Below, in pieces: positions 25,305 through 36,800 of a DNA stretch of 59,391 nucleotides; position 1 is the first letter of the stretch, and every line of letters starts with the position of its first letter. Both the position numbers and the translations under genes were made by a program. Where the stretch lies: assembly GCA_012519745.1 (NCBI GenBank), contig JAAYPO010000115.1:1-59391 (forward strand), read 5' to 3'. The stretch is from Clostridiaceae bacterium (GTDB lineage Bacteria > Bacillota > Clostridia > Acetivibrionales > DTU013). Below the pieces are notes generated by a model, which did not search any database, was not told where the DNA came from, and was given only the letters and a program-made list of their open reading frames with translations.

Positions 25305-26954
25305 GTGAAAAAAATGTACCTGAAACGCAAGCTTAACATTTTCGTTAATACACTAAAGGAAGTTTTTTTATCTTCACTGCCACTGGCAGCTGTTATTATC
25401 ATTGTTTGCGGATTTATTGCCCCTTTGGAGGATATATCGGATTATATCAAGCTAGTCGTCGGTTACGTCAGCGTAGTTGTTGGACAGGCATTGTTTCTGG
25501 ATGGATTGAACATTAGTATCCTTCCCATAGGGAAGCTTGTCGGAGGATCACTGGTAAAGCTAAAAAAGGCGGTATTTATTATCTTTTTCGGTCTTGTTTT
25601 CGGCTTGCTTGCAACTGTTGCAGAGCCTGCATTAACTGTATTGGCAAAACAGACCAATATGATCATGCCGATCATCAATAAAACGGTCTTTATCTGGATC
25701 ATGGGTGCCGGGATCGGCGTCATGGTCGGATTTTCTCTGTTTCGGATCATGAAAGATATAAATATCAAAGTCGTTTTTGCATTTCTGTACATCATTACTT
25801 TTACAACGATTTTCTTTGTTCCTGATCAGTTTATTGCTTTAGCCTTTGACGGCAGCGGTGCGACGACAGGAGACATTTCAGTCCCATTCATATTAGCCCT
25901 TGGCCTGGGTGTTTCTGTTACTATGTCCAAGCATAAAAGCAATGATGATAGTTTTGGGATCATCGGCCTTGCTTCTGTAGGTCCCATCCTTTCATTGGCG
26001 ATCTACGGGATAATACTGAATACTTACTACAATGGCGTACTGCCCGCCGAACAGATATATGCCCCCGGAACAGCGGGAACCTTAAGCGAGATAATAACCG
26101 GCAATCTTCTCGGGGTGGTATTAGCTATTTTGCCGGTCATCATTGTATTTCTGCCGTTTCAGTTTTTTTTGATCAAGCAGCCGAAAAAGGAATTTGTAAG
26201 GATCCTGTTAGGGGCTATTGTAGTATTTGTTGGGTTATTGATATTCCTGTCAGGTATTGATTATGGATTTGCTTTTGCCGGCAAATATATAGGGGAAATA
26301 TTCCTGGACAATGCTCGTCCTGAGTGGTTCAAGTGGCTGCTTCTGATGGTAGGGGGCATCCTGGGCGCGGCGATCACCTTGTCAGAGCCTGCCGTTACTG
26401 TGCTTGGAGAGCAGTTGGAGGAGATAACCAATGGTCATATCAAAAAGATGACGATCCGTATGACGCTTGCGATAGGCATCGGCTTTGCCTCTCTGCTTGC
26501 TATGGTGAAGATTTTGACCGAGATCCATATACTATGGTTTTTAGTGCCGCTATATGTTGCTGCACTTGTAATGATGCCTTTTACACCGAAGCTGTTTGTG
26601 GGACTGGCGTTTGACTCGGGAGGTGTCTCCGGCGGCGCTCTGACTTCTGCTTTCCTGACACCGCTGACCCTTGGAGCAGCACAGGCAGTAGCTGCCAACT
26701 CAATCAGCGGAGGGCAGTCGATTTTAGTCAATGGCTTTGGGATCATTGCTTTTATTTCAGTTACTCCATTGATTGCTGTGCAGTTTTTAGGAATAGTGTA
26801 TGATATAAATATGAGAAGGGCAGACAAGACTCTGGCAGATGCCGAAAAGACTGAAATAGCAGAACTGGCTGTACTTGCCGGCAATGTTGATGAGTCGAAC
26901 AGGCACCGCCTGGAGCAAGACAGTGAGGATGGTACAAAGGAAATACGGCCGTAA
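25305..26954 (+). CDS. DUF1538 integral membrane protein, copy 2 (putative transporter)
   Basis: 549 residues from GTG 25305 (ATG 25314 is also possible). Same two-half architecture as the protein at 12219: AEP motifs (TVAEPALTVLAKQ; TLSEPAVTVLGEQ) and glycine-rich motifs (DGSGATTGDISVPF; DSGGVSGGALTSAF), each between hydrophobic segments, with an acidic tail. It diverges well from copy 1, so the duplication is old or one copy was acquired. Two single P-II-like genes follow at short spacing, matching the tandem P-II gene beside copy 1. Substrate unknown. Confidence 0.82.
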   Translation: MKKMYLKRKLNIFVNTLKEVFLSSLPLAAVIIIVCGFIAPLEDISDYIKLVVGYVSVVVGQALFLDGLNISILPIGKLVGGSLVKLKKAVFIIFFGLVFGLLATVAEPALTVLAKQTNMIMPIINKTVFIWIMGAGIGVMVGFSLFRIMKDINIKVVFAFLYIITFTTIFFVPDQFIALAFDGSGATTGDISVPFILALGLGVSVTMSKHKSNDDSFGIIGLASVGPILSLAIYGIILNTYYNGVLPAEQIYAPGTAGTLSEIITGNLLGVVLAILPVIIVFLPFQFFLIKQPKKEFVRILLGAIVVFVGLLIFLSGIDYGFAFAGKYIGEIFLDNARPEWFKWLLLMVGGILGAAITLSEPAVTVLGEQLEEITNGHIKKMTIRMTLAIGIGFASLLAMVKILTEIHILWFLVPLYVAALVMMPFTPKLFVGLAFDSGGVSGGALTSAFLTPLTLGAAQAVAANSISGGQSILVNGFGIIAFISVTPLIAVQFLGIVYDINMRRADKTLADAEKTEIAELAVLAGNVDESNRHRLEQDSEDGTKEIRP

Positions 26955-27011
26955 ATCAGCTTAGACATCGATAGTCGGATCGAATATTATCGGGGGAGGG
27001 GACTAATAGCC

Positions 27012-27326
27012 TTGACTGAGTTAAAACACGGTGTTGATTTTTTGACCTTAATAGCAGGCAGAAAGCGCAAGGATGAGATATTGAAGTTTTTGTTGGACTC
27101 CGGGTGTCATCTTATTGATGTGGTCTATGCCAAGGGCTCCGTGCAGGCCGGATATTTCAGGGACATGCTGGGACTTGTGCCGGAGGAGAAGAAGATTCTG
27201 GTCACTTGTTTGATTGCAGGCAATCTATCCGGCCGGCTGCTTGATGGACTGATTAAGCAATTCAATTTTGACAAGCCAAATACAGGCATTGCTTTTACAA
27301 TACCTGTTGATAAGTTGTCAGTATGA
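27012..27326 (+). CDS. P-II-like protein (first of split pair)
   Basis: 104 residues from TTG 27012, with GGGGAGGGG about 10 bases upstream. The GTGIAFTI/NTGIAFTIPVDK ending and alternating strand-helix pattern match a P-II fold; it corresponds to the N-terminal half of the tandem protein at 13857. No classical T-loop uridylylation tyrosine is evident. It lies 57 bases after the DUF1538 gene and 12 bases before a second P-II-like gene, so all three are probably one operon. Confidence 0.75.
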   Translation: MTELKHGVDFLTLIAGRKRKDEILKFLLDSGCHLIDVVYAKGSVQAGYFRDMLGLVPEEKKILVTCLIAGNLSGRLLDGLIKQFNFDKPNTGIAFTIPVDKLSV

Positions 27327-27338
27327 CATGAGGAAAGG

Positions 27339-27641
27339 ATGAGCAATAATATGAAAGCTTTGTATATCGTTGTCAATGCAGGATTTGCCGAACAGGTAGT
27401 TGATTTTATTCGCTCCAAGGGTTCTTCCGGTGCTACAATTATCAATGCCCGCGGTATTAGTTCGCTGCACAAGGAGATCATGGGGATCAGTATTGATAGG
27501 GAGAAGGAGATAATCCTGACTCTTACCGACATTGAAACCGCTGATAAGATCATGGAGGATGTAAAACGCAACACAGCATTCAAATCCGAAGCCCATGGTG
27601 TTTGCTTCACTCTGCCGGTATCGAAGGCAGTTGGGATCTAA
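27339..27641 (+). CDS. P-II-like protein (second of split pair)
   Basis: 100 residues from ATG 27339 (GAGGA just upstream; ATG 27351 also possible). Opens LYIVVNAGFAEQVVDFIRSKG, has TIINARG at the T-loop base and ends HGVCFTLPVSKAVGI, the C-terminal strand pattern of P-II proteins. It matches the C-terminal half of the tandem P-II protein at 13857. Likely partner of the preceding P-II-like protein and of the DUF1538 membrane protein. Confidence 0.78.
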   Translation: MSNNMKALYIVVNAGFAEQVVDFIRSKGSSGATIINARGISSLHKEIMGISIDREKEIILTLTDIETADKIMEDVKRNTAFKSEAHGVCFTLPVSKAVGI

Positions 27642-27656
27642 TTGAACCGTACCGGG

Positions 27657-27714
27657 CACGACACTTATACGTCTATCGGATAACTGTTCGATAATAAGTG
27701 TCTGAGTGTCGTGT
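27657..27714 (+). terminator. Long hairpin after second P-II gene
   Basis: ACACTTAT pairs with ATAAGTGT and, inside, TATCG with CGATA around a 10-base loop; GACAC/GTGTC extends the base. No T-run follows, so it may be a processing or Rho-type end; a real T-tailed hairpin lies at 27767-27787. Confidence 0.5.
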
Positions 27715-27738
27715 CTGGCATCGCTATTACACACTACT

Positions 27739-27768
27739 ACCATTCGAGCAAAAAAACCTACCATTCGC
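27739..27768 (+). promoter_or_regulatory. Direct repeats with LytTR-operator geometry
   Basis: ACCATTCGA (27739-27747) and ACCATTCGC (27760-27768) are direct repeats with a 21-base period, i.e. 9-base boxes separated by 12 bases, the arrangement bound by LytTR response regulators. The box approaches the AgrA-type consensus [TA][AC][CA]GTTN[AG][TG], with A in place of the G. The pair lies 17 bases before the -35 of the giant SLH gene. A LytTR regulator is encoded at 38292-39059. Confidence 0.45.
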
Positions 27769-27787
27769 GCCGCAGGGCGCTTTTTTT
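27767..27787 (+). terminator. T-tailed hairpin upstream of giant SLH gene
   Basis: GCGCC (27767-27771) pairs with GGCGC (27776-27780), followed by seven T residues. It ends the DUF1538/P-II operon; it overlaps the edge of the direct repeats and the -35 of the next promoter. Confidence 0.7.
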
Positions 27788-27813
27788 GACCCCTTTATCG
27801 TAGAATGGATAAT
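27786..27813 (+). promoter_or_regulatory. Promoter of giant SLH gene
   Basis: TTGACC (27786-27791) and GATAAT (27808-27813) with a 16-base spacer. The -35 begins within the T-run of the preceding terminator. Confidence 0.6.
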
Positions 27814-27887
27814 GGACTAAAGCATTGATGCAATTGATACAGCATCTATTTGCAGTAACGATAAAATGTCAAAAGAGGTAGAAAAGT

Positions 27888-30800
27888 ATGAAGAGGAGAA
27901 TTGTCAGCCTTCTGTTGGTCATTTGTACACTAATTACTCTGATTCCCCTGCAGGCTTTTGCCGTACAGCAGACCGATCCGGCGGACCCGGCAAATCGGAT
28001 GGATCCGTCGGACCCGGCAAATACAGCAAGTTTGGAGAACCCATTTGCCGATGTAGGTGTCGGCGATTGGTTTTATGACGCAGTTCAATATGTTTACGAA
28101 AACAATATTTTTAACGGAACCTCTGATACAAAATTCACACCCAGCGGCACCATGACCCGGGGGATGTTTGTGACGGTGCTTGGCCGCATGGCCGGAGTGG
28201 ACAGGGAGGAATATGACCAAGAGACGGCCTTCACCGATGTGGGCCGGTCCGCATATTATGCTCCCTATGTCGCATGGGCGGCAAAGCACGGCATCACCAG
28301 CGGTACCGGTGACGGGAGATTCTCTCCTGATGCACTGATCAACCGGGAGCAGATGGCCACCTTCTTTGTGCGATACTTTGAAATCTTCGGTGTGGAGTTT
28401 GATACCAATGAGGAAATCGACACGATCCCCGCTGACATCGATCAGGTATCTGACTACGCGAGGGAAGCGGTTTTAAAACTGTGGAAAACCGGACTGTTGA
28501 GTGGGGACGGTGTGAATTTCAATCCAAAAGCCAATGCTTCCCGGGCTCAGGCTGCTGCGCTGTGTATGCGCACGGATGCGTCGGTAGAGGTTTGGTACAA
28601 GGAGCCCGGAGTTCCCTCCCAATGTGAAAGAGAAGGAGCGGGAGTGAAAAATGATGAGCCCGGGCAAAAAAGTGCCAGGACAGTCTATTACAACTTCAGG
28701 TTTGTCACCAACGGCGGCCCAGGCATCTCCGACAGAAGCATCCGCAGCGGCGCCAAGCTCAATAATCTGCCAGTACCCTACAAGGAGAATGCCCTTTTTG
28801 TCGGATGGTGCTATGATGAAGAGCTGACACAGCTGGCGGCCAATACCGATACAGCGCAAAAGAGCACTATCCTCTATGCAAAATATGAAGAACTCCCACC
28901 ACTGAATGAGGAATTTCTCACTCCGGTGGCCAGCGCTATCGACGCAGACAAGTTCTTTTCCATAAGTGTCGCTGCGCCCGCTGACATGACTATCGAAGAG
29001 TTCATGGAAGGGGTCTCGCTGAAGAACCTCAGCTCCAACGAAAACAGGGATTGGTTCAGCATTACCGGCAGTAATGGCAGCTTCACCATTTCCGGTGTGA
29101 ACTATCTGGGAGAGCAGGGAGCTCAGCAGCCTGGCTTTGTGGAGGGCTCTGCATACAAGATCACGCTGGAGAACAACAGGCTCTCCTTTAAGGGACAGGA
29201 TGAGGATACATGTGAATATGTGTTTACCATCAAGCGGGAGGAGATCGTCAACGTATCTCTGAATGCCGATATGAAGCAGATCTCACTTTACGATATCTCT
29301 GATCTGATCGTCAATGGAGCAAAAGCCTCCGCTATATCCATACCTGTGATCACAGTAGGTGCAGACGGCGCGCCTGCGGAAAACGGAATTACAAAAGGCA
29401 GCTTTACCTTCAGCAAGGGTACCCTTGCCGTGGGCGATACCATTATGATATATGAGGGGGACGCTCCTCCTGCCATGGATGCCGTCAATAGTGATGAAAA
29501 CACTGCTTTTGTGGAGATCACGGATAAAATCGGAAATCTATATACATATAAGACAGCCTCCGCAGAGAACGTCCTTTTCACTCCGGATATTTTGCCGGTG
29601 AGTGTAGAGGCCGACACCGATGGTGATCCGGGTAATAACTCCATGACCGTTCCTGTTTCGGCCATGACATACACCGACGATCATTTTGCTATGGCCGGTC
29701 TGGACTCCATGACGACCATCGACCCGGGCGACTTTATCTCCTTCTATTCCGGTACACTGACCGGAGAAGGCACTCTCTCCGAGGGCGGCGTCTTGTGCGG
29801 GTATGCCAGGATCACATCGGTGGAAGAATCGGAGGGATCATATATCATCGCCTACCAGCCTGTTGTCCTGTCCGATGTGCAGCAGGCTATGGCAGCATAT
29901 AAAAAGGAAAACATAGCCAGCGAGGATCTGCTGGAAGGAGTGGATAAGGAGGCCATTGAAGAAAGTGTTGAAAAGCAGGCGCTTGAAAGCGGCTTTGCTG
30001 AGGAAGCGGGAATGTATCTGGCGGCTCTTGCACTGGAGACAGACTCCTTCACACAGCTCAGCGACGAATTTGAACTGACTGCCGTAAAAATGACCATGAA
30101 CGGCCAGCCCATCACTCAGGAGACCCTGAAAAGCATGGGCGGTGTCAAAGCCGATGTCGAGCTGAGCAAGCTACAGGCTACACTAAACAATAGGCTGGTC
30201 CATTTTAGCGGTCTCAAAGGATTGCGTCTGACTCTGGATGTGGGCGTCAAAGTGTCCATCCAATGCAATGACGATGTCACCATAGAGATCGAGATCGTGG
30301 GCTCCTTTGAGCAGGAAGTCCGTATCGATATCGGTGTTGATGGCGACGCGGTCTGGAAATGGTGGGGCATCTTCCCATACATTGCCGAATATGAGGTAAC
30401 TGCCTTTGTAGAGCTGTATGAATACACCGGTATTGGTATCGAAGCGACCATTGCTACTATAGAGACTGAAGAAGATGGCTTTGGTACAAAAAATGAGACC
30501 ATAGAAAAGATCGGAAAGCAGATCAAGGATCTGATGGACGAGAAGGACAAATACCTTGGCGACGGCTTGAAGACCGTCGGTGACAGCCTGGAGGAAAAGT
30601 ATTCCGACATGCTGGGAAATGAGACCGACTGGGTGACGCTTTTTGAAAAAGCGCTGATCGATCAGGACTTTAATGTCCTTTTGGTCATTGCCATAAATGT
30701 TGAGGTGAAATTTGTTGTTTCAGCCAACCTGAATATCTCCCTTGGCATGGACTTCTGGTATGAGAACGCAAAGCGCTACGTCTATACCATCCAGGTCTTC

Positions 30801-33800
30801 TCCAACAAAGTTAAAAGCGATGTGATCGACCTGGTGGAGGAGCACTGGGAGTTTGAGTTCTATGTTATGGGGACCATGGGCCTTCGGGTCGGTATTCGTG
30901 CCGGTATAAGTGTAGGTCTGTTATCTACCAAGCTTGCCAGTGTCGGCTTCGCTGCGGAAGCAGGGGCATATGTCCGTGTATGGGGCTATTTCTACTATCA
31001 GCTCAAATATACCGCCTCCCAGGGAAGAAGCAGCTCCTATTCCGGTGCCATTTATCTGGAGTTTGGTGTCTATCTTGAAGTTACATTTGAGGCGCAGGCT
31101 ATAGGTGGCAAGTTCAGTTATGAGAAAAGTCTGTTTGATAAAGAATGGCCGCTGCTCAAGGCAGGAGACAAGGACAATGTGCGTGACTTTGCGTACACGC
31201 AGAAGGCTGTCCCGGGCATCAAGCTCAAGAGCTATATCACTTCCGCCCGGCTGCCGGACAGTGTCTTTAGCATGGCCTATCTGGATCTGAAGGAGGGCAT
31301 GGAAAAGGATGAAAAAGGCAACAGGGTATTGTCTGTGGCCAATTACGATGCCCCGCTGGAAGAGATCAAAAAGGACGTTGACAAGGAAAAGCTGGACGAC
31401 GAAAAGAATTTCATCATCCAGATGACCAATCCCGCATTTTCATATGATCCTCACACCAACACCGTCAGTGTCACCCCCGGCAGTGAGGTCAAGCATGAGG
31501 GAGAAATGACCATCACCTGGAAAAGCAGGCCCATGGAATTCAGCTCTGTGCCCATCCGGCGCACCATACCGCTCTACTGGGACAACCTGAAGGACGGTTA
31601 TATCATTGCACCCTTTACCGATGGCGGCAGCTATGTGCCCTTTATCATAAGGAAGTATGAGGAAGCGGTGACTGCTCCCGAAGATCCGGTAAAGCTGGGC
31701 TATATATTTGCCGGCTGGTACAGCGATGAAGGCTTGACTATGCCATATACCTTCCCCAAAACAATGCCCAATGTGGACACCAGTATCTATGCCGCCTGGG
31801 AGCCTGCCACCGACACTCCTTATACTGTGGAGGATTACCGCCAGAAGCTTGGCTCCAGTGAGTATGAACTGGCGGAGCGTGAAACCTTTACAGGTACCAC
31901 CGACGGTACTGTCACACCTCTGACCAAGTCTTACACCGGCTTCAGGGCCCCGGAAGCACAGACGCTGGTCATCAAGGCTGATGGTTCATCCATCCTGCGT
32001 TATTACTATGACCGCCAGACATATACCGTCACCTTTGAACCAGGTGAAGCAGGCGGCGACCCCGTGGTGATCCGACTGAAATATGGTTCGACCATCGCTG
32101 CACCTCAGTTCAGTGTCAAGGGCTATATTTTCAAGGGCTGGGACAAGACCGTCAGCACTTATATGGGCGATCAGGACCTGACCTATACAGCGATTTGGGA
32201 AAAGGACATGTCTACGGAGTATCGTGTTGAATACTATGTCCAGCAGCCCAGCGGTACATATTCGCTGCAGGGTGTTGTGTACCGTACCGGTACGACAGGG
32301 GACAGTATCGAGGCCAGCAGCCTGCGCATTGATGATGCATATGCAATTGAAGGTGAGACATCCTTCCTGAATGTAACAGTGAATGGTGAGAACAGTAATA
32401 CCATTAAAATCGAAGGCGGCGGCAAGACTGTTGTCAAGGTCAATTACAAACGTGAACAGCACACAGTTACATTTGAACCCGAAAACGGTGATGAGGATAT
32501 CATCTACACATTGTATTCCGGCGCTGCGGTCACACAGCCGGAAGTGAGCTATCTGGGCTTCTCCTTCGTCGGCTGGTCACCGGAGCCCCCTCCGGCTGTG
32601 GGTAAGACAGATCTGACCTTCTCTGCCTTGTGGGACGGCGTCAACGGCATCGGCTACAGAGTGAAGCACATCCGTCAGGCTTTGGATGGCTCATATCCTG
32701 AAGACGGAGAGCTTGTCGAATATATTGATATGTCCGGCAAGACCGGCAGCGATACCGAGGCTGAAAAATTGACCTACGAGGGCTTTACGGCTGAGAGCTT
32801 CAGTCAGAAGAAGATCAGCTACGACGGCTCCACCGTGGTGGAGATCCGCTATAAGAGAAACACCTATCCGGTCCACTGGATAGATGATGATAAGACCGAG
32901 ACGGTCCAGGTCAAATATGGCGCGGTCATCACAAAGCCTGAAGACCCAACGAAGTCGGGCTATGTGTTCGACCACTGGGATGGATTTGCAGAACAGACCA
33001 TCATGACTACTGCTGATAAGACCTATACTGCAGCCTGGAGACCTGCAGCAGATACGCCGTACACAGTAAGACACATTGGCCCCGATGAGGAAGAGCTGGA
33101 GATCGAGACCAGGTACGGTATCACCGATACATGGACCGCTGCTGCTGCAAAAAATATTGACGGCTTCACAGCCACAAGTGTGAAACAGAATATAATCAAG
33201 GGTGACGGTAAAACGGTCGCTGTCATCCATTATGACAGAAAATCCTATGCTGTCTCCTGGATAGCTGATAACCAGGTCTTTGACACCACGAACGTGATCT
33301 GCGGCGACGCTGTAAACCCGCCCGGCAGTACTCCTGTAAAGGATGGCCACACCTTTGACAAGTGGCTGGATATTCCCGAGAAAATGCCTGCAGAGGATAT
33401 CAGGATCGAAGCGGAGTTTGCTCCGATAAGGTACACAGTTACATTAAAAATGAGTGATGATGAAGATGCGGAACAGGAATCAATAGAGGTGGCCTATGGC
33501 AGTTCCTATGGGAAATTACCCGAACCTGTGAATACCAGCAGTGCCGCCCTGCAGTTTGAGCGATGGAAGGATGAGGAAGACAGGACTGTCAGAGAGGATA
33601 CCATTGTAAACAGGAAGGAAAGTCATACACTCACGGCTGTTTGGGCTGATGAAGATACAATGGTTTATACGGTTATACATAAGCTGCAGGATACTACCGG
33701 TGACGGGTATGAAGAAAACGTTGAGACTCGTTATGGTCAGGTTGGTGAGTATACCACTGTCAAGGCAAACTTCTACAAAGGCTTTACTGCGGGTGTAATT

Positions 33801-36800
33801 GAGCAGGCCGTGATCGAAGACAACGGGGGTACAGTGGTGACGGTGGAATATGCCCGCAACAGTCATTGCGTCATATGGAATATAAATGGCGACGAGATTG
33901 AAGAAACCTATCTCTTCGGTCAGACCATCATTGCTCCTGTGCCTGCCCGTGCCGGCTATAGATTCGTAGGCTGGGGTGCGGATGTTCCGGACACCATGCC
34001 CGACATGGATCTGGAATACACAGCCCAATGGATGGAAAGTACATACACTGTCAGTTTCGACGGCAATGGGGGAAGAGGTATCGATCCCCTGACTGTCACC
34101 TATGGCGGCCGATACCCCGCCCTGGCAGAGAGCAGCCGTACCGGTTACACTTTTGACGGCTGGTATACGCAGGCAGCAGGCGGCAACAAGGCAGCAGCAG
34201 GCGACCCGGTTGAGATCACCGAGGATATCATTCTTTATGCACAATGGATACCGAATGAATATATAGTAAGCTTTGATCCTAACGGCCTGGAGGGGACTTT
34301 TGATGACATCACCGTGAAATATGATGAGAAGTACGGCAGCAGACTGCCCGAAGTCACCGAAACCAGGACCGGCTATTACTTCAGCGGCTGGTATACAGCG
34401 CCTGCAGGCGGTGTGGAGATTACCGGAGATACGGATGTTATGATTACCGGCAACAGCACTTTGTATGCCCGGATGGTCCCAATTACTTACACGGTGAGGT
34501 TTGTTGCCAACGACGGCAGCGACAGAAAGTACGACCAGGTCCATACCTACGACAAGATCCTGGCTTTATCGGATCTTGAGTTCAGCAGACCTGGCTATAC
34601 CTTTACAGGCTGGAACACCAAAGCTGATGGAAGCGGCATCACAACTTGCAGTAACAGAGAAAGAGTGATGAACCTGACTGATGACGAGGATGAAGTGATA
34701 ACACTTTATGCCCAGTGGAGCATCAACAGCTATACCGTCACCTTTAACAGCGACGGTGGTACGTCTATTGAGGCTGTCACGCAGACATACGGCACCGTTG
34801 TTGAGCAAGCCGATGATCCGACAAAATACGGCTATAACTTTGTTGGCTGGATGAATGGGGAAGAATTGATCACATTCCCTGCGGCACTTACCGACAATCT
34901 CAATCTGACTGCAAAGTGGCAGGCGGTGGAATACACTATCACCTATGTTAATATGGATGGCGTTGAAAACAGCAATCCGAAAACCTACACTGTCGAGAGA
35001 GGCAGCATTATTCTGGCCAATCCCGGCACCAGGACCGGATATACCTTTATGGGCTGGTACACCAATGAAGACCTCTCTGACAGCAGCAGGGTCATCGGTA
35101 TCGCTATCGCATCGCGAAGTACGGGTGCAAGGATCTTCTATGCAAACTGGAAGGCAAATGTCTACGGTGTCAACTTTGACGACGGCACCGAGTCCAACAA
35201 CGCAGGCGGCAGCATGTCGGCCCAAACCTTCACATATGATGTGGCGCAGCCGCTGCGGAACAATGAATTCACCAATCCCGGCTACAGCCTTGAGGGCTGG
35301 GCTCTTGCCCCAAGCAGCCCGTTTGTATACACCGATGGTGAGAGTGTCAAGAATCTGACGCCTTCCGGCAGCATTACCCTGTACGCACAGTGGAAGCCCA
35401 TACCCTACACTATTTCCTTTACCCTGGGCTCAGGTGCTTCAGGTGTGAATAACCCGACCACCTACACCATCGAGACATCTGATATAATGCTGAAAGCTCC
35501 CTCCGGCATCAAAGCCGGTTACAGATTCCTCGGCTGGTACAGCGGTGACACTGAGGTGACTTCGATACCCAAGGGCAGCACAGGCAATGTTGCGCTGAAA
35601 GCCATGTGGGAGCACGGAGGTACATTCACGCTGGCTGTGACATCAGAAAAGGTCAGCGGTTCAGCCAGGGATGTCACCTTCACCGTGACGCGCAGCTTCC
35701 CTGCGGATGCTGTTCCAACTGCTGATATACAGTATGTCTATTACCGCACAGTGAACGGCACGGCCATTGGCGGGACGGCAGCGCCCATCCATTTCAGCCA
35801 TGCGGGAGGAGAGGATATATTCCTGACCTTCGGTCCCGGCGATACCAGCAAGACCTTTGTGGTCAGAAGTGAAAGGTATCTGACCGGCAATGATGATATT
35901 GTCAACAGCTTTACAAATGGCGTGAACCGTTATTATGATGTTGAGCTGTACAAGGTCAGCAGCGCGTCCCAGATCTGTACAGGTACTCTGGGCAGCACTT
36001 CCGGTGTGCGCCGTACACTGATACAGGGTGCGGATTACAAGCTGAGCAGTTCCATCTACACAAATGAGTATACTTCTGTTATCAATACGTCGCAATTTAC
36101 TGTAAAAAGCGAAGGGTACAACGGAAACAAGTCTTTCACTATAAGGACCGGATACAGCAATCTTGGAATAAAAGAAGCACAGCTGCTGTATACTCAGGCT
36201 GTTGGAAACAGCTTTGGGCTGCGTGTGAGCATGGATGCAACAGAAGAGTATGACGGCTACCAGTATGTGAAGTTTTTCAGCAGCCTGGATTCATCGCGCA
36301 CAGACGAGTATAGGATCGAAATAGTGAGAGGATCCCGTGCTAAAAACTGGTATACTATATTCTTCCCGATGTTCAAAACCGCAGGTGACGTCGTGCTGAA
36401 CACACACACCCCCAAAGGGATGGATTACTACAATAACTACCTCCTGTATACTCCCGGAGAGCAATTCACGATGCGCTTCAATGCGTCAGGAAGCGGGAAG
36501 GATTACTGGTATGTTGATGACATCAAGGCCTATATGAAGATTTTCGATACGGCTGAGCCTGGCGTCAAGCGTATTGCACCTATGGCATACGGTACGTACA
36601 AGAAGGGGGACATCGTTACCATTGCCGTTGAGTTCAACGAGATCGTCGGCAGTGCGTCCAATGTGACGATGAGCAAGATCGGTGCAATTCCCGTAAACAA
36701 CTGGAATTATGAAAGCGGTGCCGGCACCAATATGCTGGTGTTCAAGGGCGTCCTGACCAGTGACTTCAAGGTCGATCCCAACATGAACATGACGTTGACC

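Noticed and set aside
33516-34544. 342-codon minus-strand frame inside the giant SLH gene
   Set aside because: Antisense shadow of repetitive coding sequence; no start signal or recognisable domain.
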